From Lepturacanthus savala (lineage: Eukaryota > Chordata > Actinopteri > Scombriformes > Trichiuridae), in assembly GCA_030544235.1 (NCBI GenBank), contig CM060472.1, forward strand, positions 23,438,224 to 23,502,223: DNA of 64,000 nucleotides. The letters run 5' to 3'. The notes beneath the pieces were generated by a model. The model saw only the letters and a list, made by a program, of their open reading frames with translations, did no database searches and was not told the origin of the DNA. The stretch's first letter is position 1, and the number at the start of each line of letters is the position of its first letter. Positions 12,048 to 26,165 of this stretch are shown here, piece by piece. The translations under genes and the position numbers were made by a program.

Positions 12048-14110
12048 CACATGACATATTGAAATGTGTATATTAGCTCTATAGTTAGCGTCATTCTGCT
12101 AACATGGACCTCAAACACTGAAAAGCCTACGCCCCCACTCAACACAGTGCTTTAAATGTCTAAAGCTTTTCAGGAATAATCCTGCTTCTTTGTTTCTTAT
12201 CAACCATTGAATACATTTTTTTTTTTACTCTTGTAGCAGTTTGAATATATCACTTTGCATAGCTCAATTTGACATTTTGTCAATGAAATAAGTAATTGAT
12301 CAAAGGACAAGGTGGATGATGTTGATGATGATTTATGTCAAAAAAAATCTCATAAAAAGAGCAAAAAAACCGACTTTGGACACATCAAACGTGTGTAGCT
12401 TGGGTACGTATTATTTCTCTGTGTCCTAGAGCTCAATCGGTGTCCAAAACAATTAAAAACCCATCAGTGAGTAACACTATTAAGCAGGATGTGTTTTTTT
12501 TTTCCTTCCTTCATTACAATTCCACATAAACCATCCTGCTGCTACTCATTAGACCACTGGGTATCCAAAGTTGTAAATCTTCCCCAACAAAGGGCTCTAT
12601 TTACCCCCGTTGGAGTCACATTGGCTAAGGACTAAAGTGCCCAGGAAATTAAACGATATGTGAGTTTTAAAAGATTTCCTAGGAATCAGTGAGCTTGGGG
12701 CTGAGCACAACAGACAGGCGAGGGAAGCATTGAGAAGAGGGGACTAACGTTGTTGGATTTAAATGAGAAAAATAGCAGCCTTCAAAGCAAATACAAATGC
12801 ATTAATCGATTAGGATAATCACTGTTATTTGCAGCCCTGTGAGGCACAATTGAGCCCACCTCACAGACAATGCACAACACTGGAAGCGGAGGGGGACACG
12901 TACAGTATATCCAGATGTGATTGTCCTCTATGAGCAGTAGTTTTTCACCTTTGTCAGGTACAGACTGTTATCACAGGGCATTGGGGTGTACAGAGGGGTG
13001 TCTCACTAAAGTCTCATTAGAGACTGTAGACCGTGGTGTTGCAGAAAGTCACCTGTGTGGAAACGTGAGCTGCCGAGAGCTGACCAGCTCCGAAGGAAAG
13101 AGCTGGGGAGCAGAGACAGATGCTTCTGGCTGTTGCTGCTGGGGCGTCTTTTGGTGTGAATAAAACATTATGATAACAATCTGGGCCTGACAGAGGTGGA
13201 AAAAAATATTGCCTATAGAGGAAAAACACACCCAGGCATGCGTGCCCCATCCGCTTCCATTATACGTAGCGTGTTGGCTGAGAATTGTGCTGCTGGTCTC
13301 CGTCAATACTGGACCAAATTGTGAAATTTCTTCTCAGACCAATCTAATAAGACTTTAAAAAGATAAGGAAATATGGGTCCGGTTTGAAAAAAACGACTAT
13401 ATTCTCCTTTAAAGGAGAAATCATACATATCTTCCACTTATTCAGTTATCACTTTCATCCCTCTTCGAGGAGCAAAGGACTTCATCAGAGTTATACAGCT
13501 GAAGATAAAGCTTCATTATCTCGTTTCCCGCTCTATTTTAACGTTACCCACATAATTGCAAACGCATTGGACCCCAGGCTCCTGGATCCTGCCGCTCGCC
13601 AGTTAAGTTCGTGAAAAAGTTGGAGAGAAAAACACTGCAAAGCTGAACTCAGCAGAGTTGCAGCCATATTAGAGATAATGAGTCTGAATGCCTCGCTGGT
13701 TGTGATGACTGCTAATCAGCGCTACATACACACATTCGCGCACGCTGGATTTAAATACTGTCTTGCGTATTTAAATACTGCTGTGTGCTGAGAGAGACAG
13801 CCATTACTTTCTCATCTCAATCATCTGTTCTGTCAGCAGACCGAACCCTCCCATCCATTTTTTAATACGGCTTTCTCCTTTATCAGCCTCCCCTTTTTCC
13901 TCCCACGCCTTCATTCTCCCATTTATGACTTTCTCCTCACTTTTCTATTTCTTGATCGTCACGCGCTCTCAGATAACTTCGCGCTCACGGATCACTCCAC
14001 CCATCCTCGTTTCTCCTCTTCTCCAGTCATGTCCTCCCTTTCTCTTCCCACCCAGCTTCCCTCTCTCCCGGCCCTCATTATATCCGGTCTCAGACTCCCG
14101 TTAGACATCT

Positions 14111-14152
<42 letters not shown>

Positions 14153-15723
14153 GCTGCATCAGCTCCCCCTCTCTCTCTCATTCGGCCCCGGTTCACTGTC
14201 TATCTATCTCCTCTGCTCATTTATCACCTTTTCCTCTCAAGACTGGCCTGGACAGTCACTTTATCTGGTAAACAAGTAAGGCGAAATAGACTAGAGGGAG
14301 GAGAGAGAAGGAGAAAGAATCAATGAAAGAGAAGAACCCGAAGGAAAGAGAGAGATAAGAAGAAAAAAGCACTTTCTACACTTACATAAAAAAAAGAAAA
14401 CATGTATGTAAGGTTGCGTGTCGTGTAAGGAATGGATTTAAAAGCGAGTTTGTCTCTTAGCACTTTGCATGCCCTGGTTAACTAGCTAACATTAGTAGGC
14501 CTACCCAAGTGTTACTTCCAAGCATCATTAATTACCAAGGTTACAGTACTCCAGCTACGCCAGCTAATATTGTTACATTTTCCAAACAAGTCCAATATTT
14601 AGCCCTAATTACAATAGTATTATTATATATTTTTATTTGAAAATAATAATATAGAATTGAGTATTTATAGTATATAGTTCAGACAACATTGTCGATCCGA
14701 GCAAAACTGGCTGAGAGAAAAAAAAAGTCACAATTACAAACCCTTCAGCAAAACCGTGCCATGGATTCATCAATACACAGCACAGTTGGGCTACTGATAT
14801 TGAGGGGCTGGTCGGTATAGATTCTTACATGCACAAACCTGGCAGATAAATAACCTATCTAGACTAACGTATTCAATGAAACAACCCCTCAGCCCCTCCA
14901 GTCTCGCTGCCAGGGGATGGAGAGGGCGCAGGTTAACAAGGGGGATGTATTTTGGTCCTTTTGCTACAGAGAGTGATGCATTCCTCCCTCGAATCGGCTA
15001 CTGGGTGTACTCCGGGACACTTAAACATCACAAATGGGTGCAGTTTCAAGTACGGCAAAGCACAAAGGTGCAACAGATAAAACCTTCAACCACAGAGGAC
15101 AGGGAACACTACCTGTTAGTTCGGTATTAAACCACTTAGGATGAGGGTGAGGGGAAAAAAAAATTCATTCGGAGACTAACCATATGAATGGGTGTATAAC
15201 ACCTGTGTCTACAGAGAAGAGGGATTAAAAGAATGCCTGTTTTGAATAGATAAGTGACTCCAGATGGTTGCAGCGTGAAACCACCTGATATTGAGGAATA
15301 AATTACCTGCGTACAAAGAAGAAAGAAAGAAAGGAAAGCGCCTAAAAGAGCTGACTTGTAAAGAAAAAAAAAAACAAAAGGACGCTTGATGACATAAGAG
15401 GGGTATCATGGCCAGCCCGCAGAACACGGCGGATTTAAAGAACAAATGTATACGACAAAGTGGACGCTGGGGATTTGGATGTAAAAGTCTAAGGATAGTG
15501 TAACTTGGCAGCATCTGAGGAAGTTGTTGTTGCCCCTTCTGCACAGATGGAAGCAGGGAACGATTCGGATCAGCAAAATTGGAAGTACTTTAAATTGCTT
15601 TCCCTTGTCTCCCCTTTGCTGTCTCGTCTATAGTTTCCAGTGTCATGAAGATGAGAACAGGACAAAGACCAGATTTTCAGCGCAACACACTCTTGTGTGC
15701 TTATTGAAGTTTAGGCTCACATA
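12048..15723. other. Intergenic stretch, no gene recognised
   Basis: Only short open frames occur. It holds a (CT)n microsatellite at 14116-14149 and purine-rich runs at about 14290-14400. An 84-codon open frame at 14876-15130 has no recognised family. Nothing here is supported as a gene. Confidence 0.5.
14116..14149. repeat. (CT)n microsatellite
   Basis: About 17 uninterrupted CT units inside a longer pyrimidine-rich strand (13800-14240). Confidence 0.9.
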
Positions 15724-16170
15724 TACAGTAGTGCTCAATATAATAGCAATAGATCGGTTTGCCTATATCTAAATATTTGTCGAGGTCATGCTGCCTTATA
15801 CTGAAGAAGAAATGCCCTTGAAATGTGAGTTTCTACAAGACAATGACCCCCAAAAACACCGGTAAACCAGCAGCATCTTGGTTCCGGACCAACAAAATTA
15901 AAAGCTCTGGAGTGGCCAACCCAATCCCCCGACCTTAGTCCCATTAAAACCTTGTGAGCCAACATCGGTAATTCTGTTTCTGAGGCGAAACCAAGAAATT
16001 CAAAGGAATTATGAGGCTAAAATACCTGTCCATAGGAGCCAGAAGTTGGTCGAGTCCATGCAACACCCGCTGCTATTGTGTTACACTAATGTTGGTTGAA
16101 TGGTCCAGTTATTGGGAATATGCCTGTTTGACGTTAAAGCCAATCAGACATGAACGAGGCTAGTTGTTTC
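15724..16170 (+). mobile_element. Decayed Tc1-like transposon with transposase remnant
   Basis: The left edge carries the Tc1-family terminal word cagtagtgctcaatataata. From about 15825 the plus strand gives, in shifting frames, pieces of the C-terminal half of a Tc1 transposase: QDNDP, then a tryptophan-proline-QSPDL-like stretch with the DDE-region signature, then NSVSEAKPRNSKE. Several stops and frameshifts break it. The N-terminal half is missing, so this is a deleted, inactive copy. Confidence 0.7.
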
Positions 16171-18448
16171 CCTATTGTGTCCATGCTAAACTAGAATCGC
16201 CCGGTACCTGATCTCTGAATCACCTCTCACTTTTGAGCTCTAGCTTATTGACTTACAGAAATAACAACTCATAAATCAACATTTTTTTTTCTCCCTCTAA
16301 CCTGATAAATAACATCAGGTCAAGTGCTCACAGCAACGGCTACCACCACCTCCATTGGGACTAAAGTGACACTTGCCTAATGACTAACAAAATGTTCCCC
16401 CTTCCAACAATAAATCAACCAACATGAACACGATGTCAGACTGAATTCATGCAGGCTGATTTATCGTTGGACAGGGGGAATATTTTGTGAGTCAGTAGCA
16501 AGGCTAATCAGGCTAGGTCGGACATTTCCTAGACCTTCTTTTTAGTTTTAAAGATGGTCTCTGATGATATCGATTGTCCGGCCTTCATTTTAACAACCAA
16601 CTCTCACAGAAATTAGAGGTTGCATTCTCGCTCGGCCTTCAGAGATCAGGATACCTCTGCCTCTTTCGTGAGATCAATCAAAAGAAAGTAACACTATTGA
16701 TGAGGTAGCTCTAGAGCTTAGGTTCTCCTATAATAAACAACATCTGGATCACTAAACATTAATCTGATGTAGTGGGTGATACAAGTGCAAATATGCTTTG
16801 AAACTGTAATATTGTTGGAACTTATAGCGGTAGTTTTCCTATATCGGTCTATTTCCAGGCGTGCACACACACACACATTTTAACACTTGCTCATGCACCA
16901 GAGTCCATTCTCTGTCTGGCTGCCATCCAAACTGACACATTGGGGAAGCAGCAGAAGGCAGGTCTGGCCCAGACAGCTCTGTCTCTGTCTATCTGAGGCT
17001 GCTGGAGGCGCCTCAACAGCTGCTCAAGGTGAACATCCAATGAGGCATGTGTGAAAATGCCTGGGTTGGATCCTCAGATCGGGAGAGAGACATGAAGACA
17101 GAAAGAGAGGGTGGGTGGGGTGACTCATAGGATTAGAGGGAATAAAAAAATGGGAGTGGCAGACAGAGAGAGAGAGAGATGATCATTAGACTCAGTGGGG
17201 TTTTATAGTGTCAGGTTCAGTCCAGTATAGTGATGTTTGGATGTTAACGGGTGTCCGCTGGGTGTGGTACAGTCTGGATCCCAGTTTGAACTTTAGGGTT
17301 CATTCTTGGGGTAACTATGGTGATATATGATAACATTGAGATGACTGCTTTTGGAAACTATAAAAGTGTTGTATATCACTGTGGCCAAAACGATACCTGA
17401 TCAATCATCAATCATTGCTCTACCTTGTGCCCACACACAGGTTCTGGTAGCACGTTTTTATTTGGTGCAGGGAACTTCACCATAACATAGAGGTTTTTAA
17501 ATTAATGGGTAGCCTGCACTTGGATTTTCCCAAGAAGTGATCGCTTGCTTTCAAAATCTCTCCAAAGTAAGATTGCTGGGTTTGTATCAATATTTTAAGC
17601 CCTCAGTAGTAATAAAATTATAAGGTTTAAGTAATCTCGGTATAATAAATATTCCAGTAGAGCAGTCTGCCCCATTACAACACCATTAGCTTCTTAATAA
17701 CCCCAGCCTTAAACCAAACTCCTGCTAATATTCATGTGCCAATGGAAGGTTACGGCATAGAACATGGTTAAATAGGCCCTATTTTGCCATTGTTGGAGTT
17801 AAACTTTTGAATTTTTGTGGTAAAAATGAACATGCTTTTATTGTGAAAAAGCACCTACTAAGACCTGCAACAGCAATGCAGTCTGCCTTCTTACACACTC
17901 ACTTTGAAAAAACTTAATAACCCCCCTCCCCTTCTTACGGGAAAAACTGGATCCAAGTAACTTCCACTCCTGTTGTGACATCACAACCAGAGCTATTTCT
18001 AAATGGATTATGTTCAGTCAGATTTCAACAACACTACAGAGGAGGCCATACCACAACAGAATGAGTATGTGGTCTCCAGGGACACCCTAGACCTAAATAT
18101 TCCAACAAAAACACTGAAAAAATGTTTGTTTTTTTAAATAGGGCCCCTTTAATCATCCCATCCTCATTTGGTTTGCCTGTACTCTACCTGATGGGATGAA
18201 TGAATGTCAAAAACTTTGATTAATCACCCCCACGGCCCTACACATAGTAAAGAATGGGGCCGTTTACCTATGACATATATATTTGTACTTTATGTCGAAG
18301 CAAATAACCAAGAAGCATGGATTTACAGCAGAATAATGGAGTCAGTGTTTTATGTACAATCACGATGTCTGTGTTAAAACATTTTGATGTTCATGGGATA
18401 AAACCTGTTCATGAGGGCTAGCATGACTCTGCTATTGTACACACCCAT

Positions 18449-18450
<2 letters not shown>

Positions 18451-18510
<60 letters not shown>
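18451..18510. repeat. (TA)30 microsatellite
   Basis: Sixty bases of perfect alternating TA, self-complementary and therefore able to extrude as a cruciform. Confidence 0.95.
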
Positions 18511-18513
<3 letters not shown>

Positions 18514-18825
18514 TATTTCTATGAAAATGTCTAATTATGTATTAACACAGAAAAGAAATAAAATATTTTCAATGCACCATTTATGTCTTGGGGTTACTGT
18601 ATTCTACTGCATTTGGAAATACACTGCATGAGACAAAACAAACCCTGCCTTTATAGTTGTGAAGGTGGGAAAAAAGTCTACAACTGATTAATCATTTCGT
18701 TTTCATTTGTTGTTGTTTTTTTTTTAAGAAAATGCACCAAGCACAGTGCTGATCTCAGCTTCTCTAGGATTAGCTTTTCTTGTTTTTTATGTCACAATAA
18801 ATTGAATATTGGTTAAGAAAGCAAT

Positions 18826-18956
18826 CTCACCACAAGGTTAATTTAGCTGCTTTTTTGAGGTTTAACGTTGGTTTTTGATCTCGTTAACAGCTGCTGAGCA
18901 AACAGCCTCACCACAAGGTTTATTTAGTAGCTGTTTTTCTCATAAAGGTTTAACAA
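18826..18956 (+). repeat. Imperfect tandem duplication (~80-bp unit)
   Basis: Words ctcaccacaaggtt, atttag, agctgttttt/gctgctttttt and aggtttaac occur twice in the same order, at 18827-18870 and 18908-18954. This indicates a local duplication that has since diverged. Confidence 0.6.
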
Positions 18957-21900
18957 TGCTTTGAAAAATCCGTGACAAATAAGCAAATATGCACAGAGGT
19001 CATGGACCTTGTTTTAGACTAAATTGTAAGCAGGAACTTTGAACCTCAGTAAATTTAAAAGGTTGGGAATTTGTGGTAAATCTGGGAATTCATATATTTT
19101 TTTTATTCCTGTTTTGAAACAGAAAAAGTTATACAATGCTGTACATTTTCTCTTGCCTATATTGGCTGTAAAGACATTGCTTTAAAACACAATTTAAAGA
19201 CTTAATGAGACGAGGGACAAAAATTACAATCCTTGTTCAGTATATAAAAAAATGATATTCCCAATGTTCAGTGGGAGCTGTAATAGGCTGCAACAATCCG
19301 TGTTAGACAAATCATTGTAAAAGAGCTGAGGGATTGTACCATAAAAGAGGCAAATTCAGACCGAAAAACTGTTGAAGACGGACACTTTATTTGTCCAACT
19401 CAAACTGCTGAATCCTCATGTTAACTTTGGCTACGTTTTGGAACATAAAAGGAGGACTATGGATTTTGACCCCAATCCAACATTGGAATCGTTCTGTTAA
19501 GAGATTTATTCACAGCCAGAATAAAGAGGAGCAACAATTACAAAAAAAAAAACACTTCCACTGTACATTTATCAGTTTAAGTTTAAGTCAGACAGCATCA
19601 AACTGCATCGTATCCATGGAACATGAATCAGACAACACTATCTCTTAGCGTACTCCTTAATTAAATCAAAGAACAATATTGGCTCTGCATATCAGCCTAC
19701 AGTGAGGTGAGAGACAATGCTATCTCTCTGAATACTAATGAAGGGTGTGGGTGGCCAGAGTTGGCCTCCAGCATATGGGGTGTGACAAGGTTAGATTGCA
19801 ATGGATGTGGCCCAGGCATTCAAACTCAAGGCTGGTTTATGAGGCTGGATCAGCAGCCACCGTGCATCAATATAACAACCCCTAAAACACACAAACACAC
19901 ACACACACACCTTGGCATCCTGTGGAAGTGAAAACATAAATTAGACCGGGGGGCTCCAGAGAGTGAACTGCAGGTGTTCGCACACTTAGGCACACTATAC
20001 ACCCACGAGCTAATGGTGTTGAGTCTAAATAAAATGGTGACATTTGCTTTATAACGAATGGGGTAAACAGTAGTGGCATACGATGACTCACTGGATTATC
20101 AGTGATGGCTGATGGAGCCTAATGATGCATACGCTTCTGTTCTTGGTTCTAGCCTTGGATGGCAGGAGGCACCGGCGTCTGTCTAATGCGACGTCAAAAG
20201 ACGAAGACAAGGACACGAACATGCACGCAGCGCACACCGTGTATGGGCACAACACAATCATTCAGTCAAACCAGTAGAGCTAAACTCTGTCCCCGCTTCA
20301 ACATTCCCTTGATACCACCCCTCCCACCCACCCTCTCTCTTTCTCTTATCTCCAGGCGGAAGAACAATGCACAATTAATGACACTCTTTCTCCAACTGCT
20401 CAATACATTACCAATGGCAGGTCACATTATGCATGAAATTTATTACACATGTGAATTAAGATGGGCATTGATTGTCGAAACTGTAGATTAATCTTCATTG
20501 AAGCTAAAGCTATGGATTAGTTTTGCTCAAAGGTTTATTCGATGCTAAGCCAATTTTGCTGCAGTGCTTGCCTCAGCCATAGAACGGCACCGAACACACT
20601 CCAGTGAAATTCTGCGTGTGTGTGAGAGACATAACCACTGTACCACTCCAAACTCTGTTATTCCATGAGATTTTGCCATTGAGTAAAAGCCAGAATAGTC
20701 TTTATCACACTTTATATTTATGGTGAACTGTAAAGTATATATATATGATATACGGTATAAACAGCATATACAGGTTGGGACAGGACGTGGGAGGAATGTG
20801 ATTGGACCATTGAAGACATTGAAGAGTGGACATATCCTAGCATACAGGGCTGCACTGCTGAGTATTGTTGAAGTAGTTGTTAACCCATTGAAGCCCAGAT
20901 TTTTATCAAAGATTTCATGTATGTCATTATTTTGAGTCACTGCCAATCATGTTGTGTCTCATTTTTTTCCATTTTGCACTCTTTTCTTTGCAGAAAATAT
21001 CATTTTAATCGCTATTATAGTTGCTGTTTGCACAAATAATCCCATAAACAAAAACCTATTTATCCCACATACAAAATTCTTTTTGGGGGATTATTCTAGA
21101 GACTTGAATGATTAAATAGATATATACATGTCGGGGTTGAAAGTTTTGGAAGGGTTTGTTCATGTTCTAGCAAGGAAGGAGCAAGAAGTTGATAATGTCA
21201 TATGACAGGAAGCACGTGGAAACTTTATATGTTTTGCTTCAAACTTTTTGTCTAAGTTGTCTACTATGATGTCATCACAAAAGACAAAAAAATCGGTGAG
21301 TATCTTAAGTATAAAATGTCAGTCATAGACATTAAGGCTCATAGGCTTAAATGGGTTAAAGAAATGCTAAATAAATTAATACACGTATAAACTGATAAGT
21401 AGGTGATGTCGCCTGCTTTGGGCTTTTTATCTTTATTTTTTTCAGTATAGATCTCCTTGCAGAAAAATACATCAGACGACTTCGAGGTGTTTTTCACCAG
21501 CAGGACACATCTTGGCTTGTGTGTTTAATCGGTGTGGGATTCTGTCTGACGACATTCAAAGAGCGTCAGTGTTTGTGTCTGTCTGATCTCAGTGCAGATG
21601 TGACGGTGTGTTAAGAACGTTAAGCCCGCCGTGACACCCTGGCAGACATGTGTGCGGTTGTACGTCTTGCGTGTCCCGGTGTTCCGCATCTTAAACCGCC
21701 CTTGTGATCCTCCATAAGGCGGCAAAAGTCAGGAACTCATGAGTGTCCTTCACGTACAAATGCATGCGTCGCAGGTTTATACACAGAGGAGAAACTCTGA
21801 GGGAGAAACAATAAACCTTGGAAGCGGTTTACTCACTTTCCGTGTGAAAGCACCAAACTCTGGAGCACTGACAGAGGCCGTCTTCTTGAACCCAGCAGGG

Positions 21901-22576
21901 AGGCGGATTTTATGGCGGCCATCTGTGACACCTGCTGACGTCCGTAGATGCTCTGCAAAGAGAAAAGAGGGAGTCGTTTTTTTTGCTTTTAGCATGTTTG
22001 ATCAAGCGTCAACTGAAGGGGGAAATGGGAGTTTTTGACTGTATCGGATCAGTGTGGTCATTGCATCCGGACACCAGAAAAACTCCACCAAAGTCCACCA
22101 GTGTCGGGAGGTCACTGATCTTTACACAGCACAGACACATTAAAGACAAAAGTCAAAACATGTGTTAATATCATCAATTCTTTGCTGACAAATCAATGAA
22201 TTCTGGAGATTCCGTGTTGAAATGTGGATTTGCTCACCCAAAGCACACGACCTTCTGCTGTCCGGGGGTCGCAGTGAAGACGGTGATTTCATGAACGCTA
22301 CCGTCTTTCATTTTTTGAGGTACTCAAGTCAGCTCCCAGTCTCCCCCTGATCTCTTCTCCTCCTCGTTGCAGCCTTTCAACTCCCGTCACCTCGTCCGGA
22401 TCACAGGTGGAGTTTTCAGCAGCTGGTGTGACTCGACCTTTCTTCTGTTGGGAGTAAAGAAACACTGATTAAATCATGTCAAGAACCCACATCAACTATA
22501 TTAAGTCTTTTTGTAGGGAGAGTATTTATATGCCATTAGCTTTTATATACAGTACAGCAGTTTAATAAATACTGTG

Positions 22577-22930
22577 CTGGTCATATGATTAGAATATCAT
22601 GAAAAAGTTGATTTATTTCAGTAGTTTCGTTCAAAAAGTATAACGTATACATCCATTTCACACAAACTGACATAGTTCAAGTGTTTATTACTTTTAATAT
22701 TGATGATTAGAACTGATGACTAATGAAAACCCCAAATTGAGTAGCTCAGAATATGAAAGGTTCAATATTCAAGACATTTGGTGCCACACTCTTATCATCT
22801 CAGTCTACAGTAGTTCTGTAGGCTAAACAAACAGGGAAGACCAAAAGATGATCGTTGACACCTAACACAAGGTGGGCAAGACACAACAGGTTATTGCTAA
22901 AGAGGCTGGCTGTTCACAGAGCTCATTAAT
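22577..22930 (+). mobile_element. Truncated Tc1/mariner-like transposon, 5' end
   Basis: Starts with the terminal word ctggtcatatgattagaata and continues through tcatgaaaaagttgatttat, gaaaaccccaaattgag, tggtgccacactct, ggcaagacacaacagg and gctggctgttcacagagctc. This is the leading part of a Tc1-like family widespread in fish; the last words correspond to the start of the transposase region. It breaks off around 22930, so no transposase gene is present. Confidence 0.7.
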
Positions 22931-25900
22931 AATGAGGAAAAGAAAATAACAAAACAATAACAATTTTATTCATTTTTTGGTGCAGAGATGGTGACACTGC
23001 TGATAAAGACAAACACAATTACTGTCACCACCCAGCCAACATTCAAAGCCATTCAAATCAGCCAATCAGAGGAAAGGTTCAAAATGAATGAGTATTCATT
23101 TACTAATTACTCATTTCAATAAAGATATGAGATGATTTTTGTTACTTAAATACCCAAACATAACCTGTGAAGCATATCAAAACTTCAAAATAAAAACCAG
23201 TAAAAGTTTCCTATATGGGATCTCTAAATGTTTCATTTTCACAGGCTTAACTGCTATGGACAAACATGTAAAACTTACTTTTCTGTCTCAATACGTATAA
23301 TAAAGTATGTTAAAAGCAGAAGGTTTCTCACATTTGTCTGGTTTTACCTGTCAGGGAGATTCTGTTAAGCATTTATAAGCATGGAAGAAGGTACAGGAGA
23401 CAGAAAACTTCCACAAGCTGGCAGTTCACCATCTGTCTTAATGCAGATCAGCCTTCCTTTCTTAGTCAAGGTATCTATGTATGTGGAGTCAAACAACTCG
23501 ATCACTCAACCAATCACAAGCTGACACAATGTGCATATTAAACCCAGAATACAAGTCACACACCACTGTTATTCATCCATCATAGCCTCCCTTGCGATTG
23601 TATTACTCAGCAAATACAATTTGCAAATTAGAAATAAATCAAAACTTTATAGATAACGGTTAGATCATCACTGAGTAACACGATTTTTACATGATTTTAC
23701 AAATCAATCTTTGATCTTCCGTTTCTTCAAAAGATCATTCCTTAACATTCATTCTCACCTGCTTGACCTTGATGCCCAAAACTGACTTAGAGACATAAAG
23801 CCTGTGTTCCTGCATTATCTGTCCCTTTCCTGACAGAGGGGACTCGTGCTGTATTTCAGTGTGCATGCTTTCGTCAAACTTACAGACAGTGAGACAGTGA
23901 TGAAGCTCCCTATGAGGAAAGACTGTTAAATAATGCAGGTGGTTAAGTAAGCTTGTCGTGACGAATTGTAAAAAAGCCCCTGCTTCACTGAGCCGGATCC
24001 TGTTAGAGGAAAAGGGGGGAGACCACGTGACTTTTCAGTCCTCCAGAGTCCTGTTCACACCATGGATGTATCCACGGTTCACACACACACACACACAGTC
24101 GAATACAGAATGTGGTGAGGGCTATGTGTATGTGTGTGTGTGTCAGCTCTGATGAGGAAGCCAGAGGCTAAACCAAAGTGTTCTCCTCCTCTGCCATCAT
24201 GTCCTCTCGTTAATAGACTCGGTCTGACAAAAAGCATCCTTCAGGTTTTCCTCCTTAAAATGGCAACCGTTCTCAAAGCTATTGAACCCCCAAATTGTCA
24301 CTTGGAAGATTGCAAGAATAGGACAGGCTTAATAGAAAGAATTAGACATCAGCGTCTGGCAATGGGGAGGACAAATGACTTGTGTCTGAATGTCTTTGTC
24401 CGGAGAAGATGTGACCAGCATCAGATACTGGCAGCCAGCAGTCATCTTAATGGTACTGTGTGGTCGTCACCGTGTTGGAAAATACAGGGCTGCCCCCTGC
24501 TGCTGGTAGAAACAACCTGCATCTTTTCTCTCTCCACGACTGAGCATTACAGACCAGGGTGTCCCAAAAGGGAATATAAAACAGAGAAAACAACCAATAA
24601 ACAGTTGGCAGAAATGTACATAAACCTATCAGAGCAGATTATACATGGAAAACAAGAGCAAACTGAGATTATACATAGCACCAATAACCACAACTACAGG
24701 GTGGAGATAATAGACACACCTATAATACTATTCCTGCAGGAACACAAACATGCATCAAACTGTAGGTGGCATAGGGCTCAGCATATGGCCATACCATCCA
24801 TTACGTCTCCTGTTAACTTGAATTATTTCAAGCCAAAGTAACCACTCCAACAATAGTTGTGAACATAATCTCAACTCCAGGTCCATTTCTATACTTTCGA
24901 TCATAAACGCTGGTGGGGTAACAAGCGGTACTATTCTTGGCTGGGAGCAGTGACTTTGTGGAGTCTCCAGTGGTCACACTTGAACAAGTTAGTGCTCTCA
25001 GCCAAGAAACAATCTTCCCCACAAACATAAATCCACAATATGCAGTATGTTATTTTTTGTACTGGTAACATTATTTTTGGACAGCAATACTAGCCATTTC
25101 CAGTTTTGTTTTACAAAGCATAACTAACTTAAGCAGCTTCTTCCATAAAGTTCAACAATTTATTAGAAATATCAATTTTTAACCATTGAAATAACAGCAG
25201 AAATTAACCTTGTGGTAAAACTGTATGAATGAACTTCCAGGACTTCCAGCAACATAATCCTTCTCCATACTGCTCTTAAGTTTGCTCCATGCATTGAAAT
25301 CTTAAAATTCTATTTAAAAAAAAAAAAAAAAAAGAGTCATTTTTATTCATGAATATATTTTAATTCTGTATAATGCTGGTATATTATAGTATACACCGAA
25401 ATGGCCACAATGTCATTTGAACACATATGGACTTCATTCCAGAGCACAGCTGTATTGCAGTGAAAAAGTAACACCTGTAACAATAAGCTGGTGTAAAGAT
25501 TTCATATAAATACAACTAGATTGCTTTAGGTCTAAAATCTGATAATCTTGATTTTACATCCGAGGCGGTGTGAGTGTCAAATCCTCACTGCTACTAGAGC
25601 AAATCATTCTTTTTTAATCTTTAAGATATAGTGTAGCTGATTGTCCCGCTGTTGTTATAGGCCTGTTTATACAGTCTGCACATCAGTTTGAATTAAATTC
25701 TACTCTTGTCTTCATCCATAAAAAAAATAATTATACAACTATAAATTATGACTAGACACATACAAAACATTGATTATGATGCCAAGGCTACTGAAACAGA
25801 GAAGTGAAAGTAAACAAAGGACAACAGATGATGACAGAAGAGGAGTTGGTGAACAATGAAGAGATAATTGCAGAGTAATAACAGAAGAGATGTAGTAACC

Positions 25901-26165
25901 TGTAACTAATTATTATTGCTTTGGTGTGCAGGGCCAGCAGCCCGTGCTAGCTCCACAACGAGGGAAGCATTGTCCATGTGAAGAGTGCAACAACAAGGTA
26001 AAGAGGCCGACTTTATCTCACAGTTCCACGCTTGCTCCCTTCTGGGCTTACTGTAGCCTCATCTAAACACCCAGCGATGCCTTGTTAATCCATAGTAAGA
26101 AAAAAAAGACACCCCTCCTCCCCTTAATTGAGGTCTCTTTCACTCTCTCTGATGTGTAGTGGTGG
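22931..26165. other. Intergenic stretch and probable ldlrap1 3'UTR
   Basis: A 235-codon open frame at 24134-24841 has no family resemblance and is taken as chance. An AC run lies at 24079-24098 and an A-rich run at 25314-25333. The right part (about 25340-26165) is the likely ldlrap1 3'UTR on the minus strand. Confidence 0.45.
25342..25347 (-). terminator. ldlrap1: Candidate ldlrap1 polyadenylation signal
   Basis: On the minus strand this reads AATAAA, about 820 nt past the ldlrap1 stop. A long U-rich tract (reverse complement of the A run at 25314-25333) follows downstream, as expected for a poly(A) site. Confidence 0.35.

Larger units (their letters stand above)
16171..22576. other. Intergenic stretch, no gene recognised
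   Basis: A+T-rich. Contents seen: a 60-bp TA microsatellite (18451-18510), an imperfect ~80-bp tandem duplication (18826-18956), short AC runs near 19890-19910, and small open frames without family resemblance. No exon with matching splice sites was found on either strand. Confidence 0.5.

Noticed and set aside
20545..20946. 133-codon minus-strand open frame
   Set aside because: Lies in A+T-rich intergenic sequence with a mirror frame on the plus strand. No recognised protein and no splice support.
24134..24841. 235-codon open frame, the second longest in the window
   Set aside because: No family resemblance, no domain or motif pattern, mixed low-complexity composition, and no exon-like boundaries. 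Long chance frames are expected in 64 kb of vertebrate DNA.
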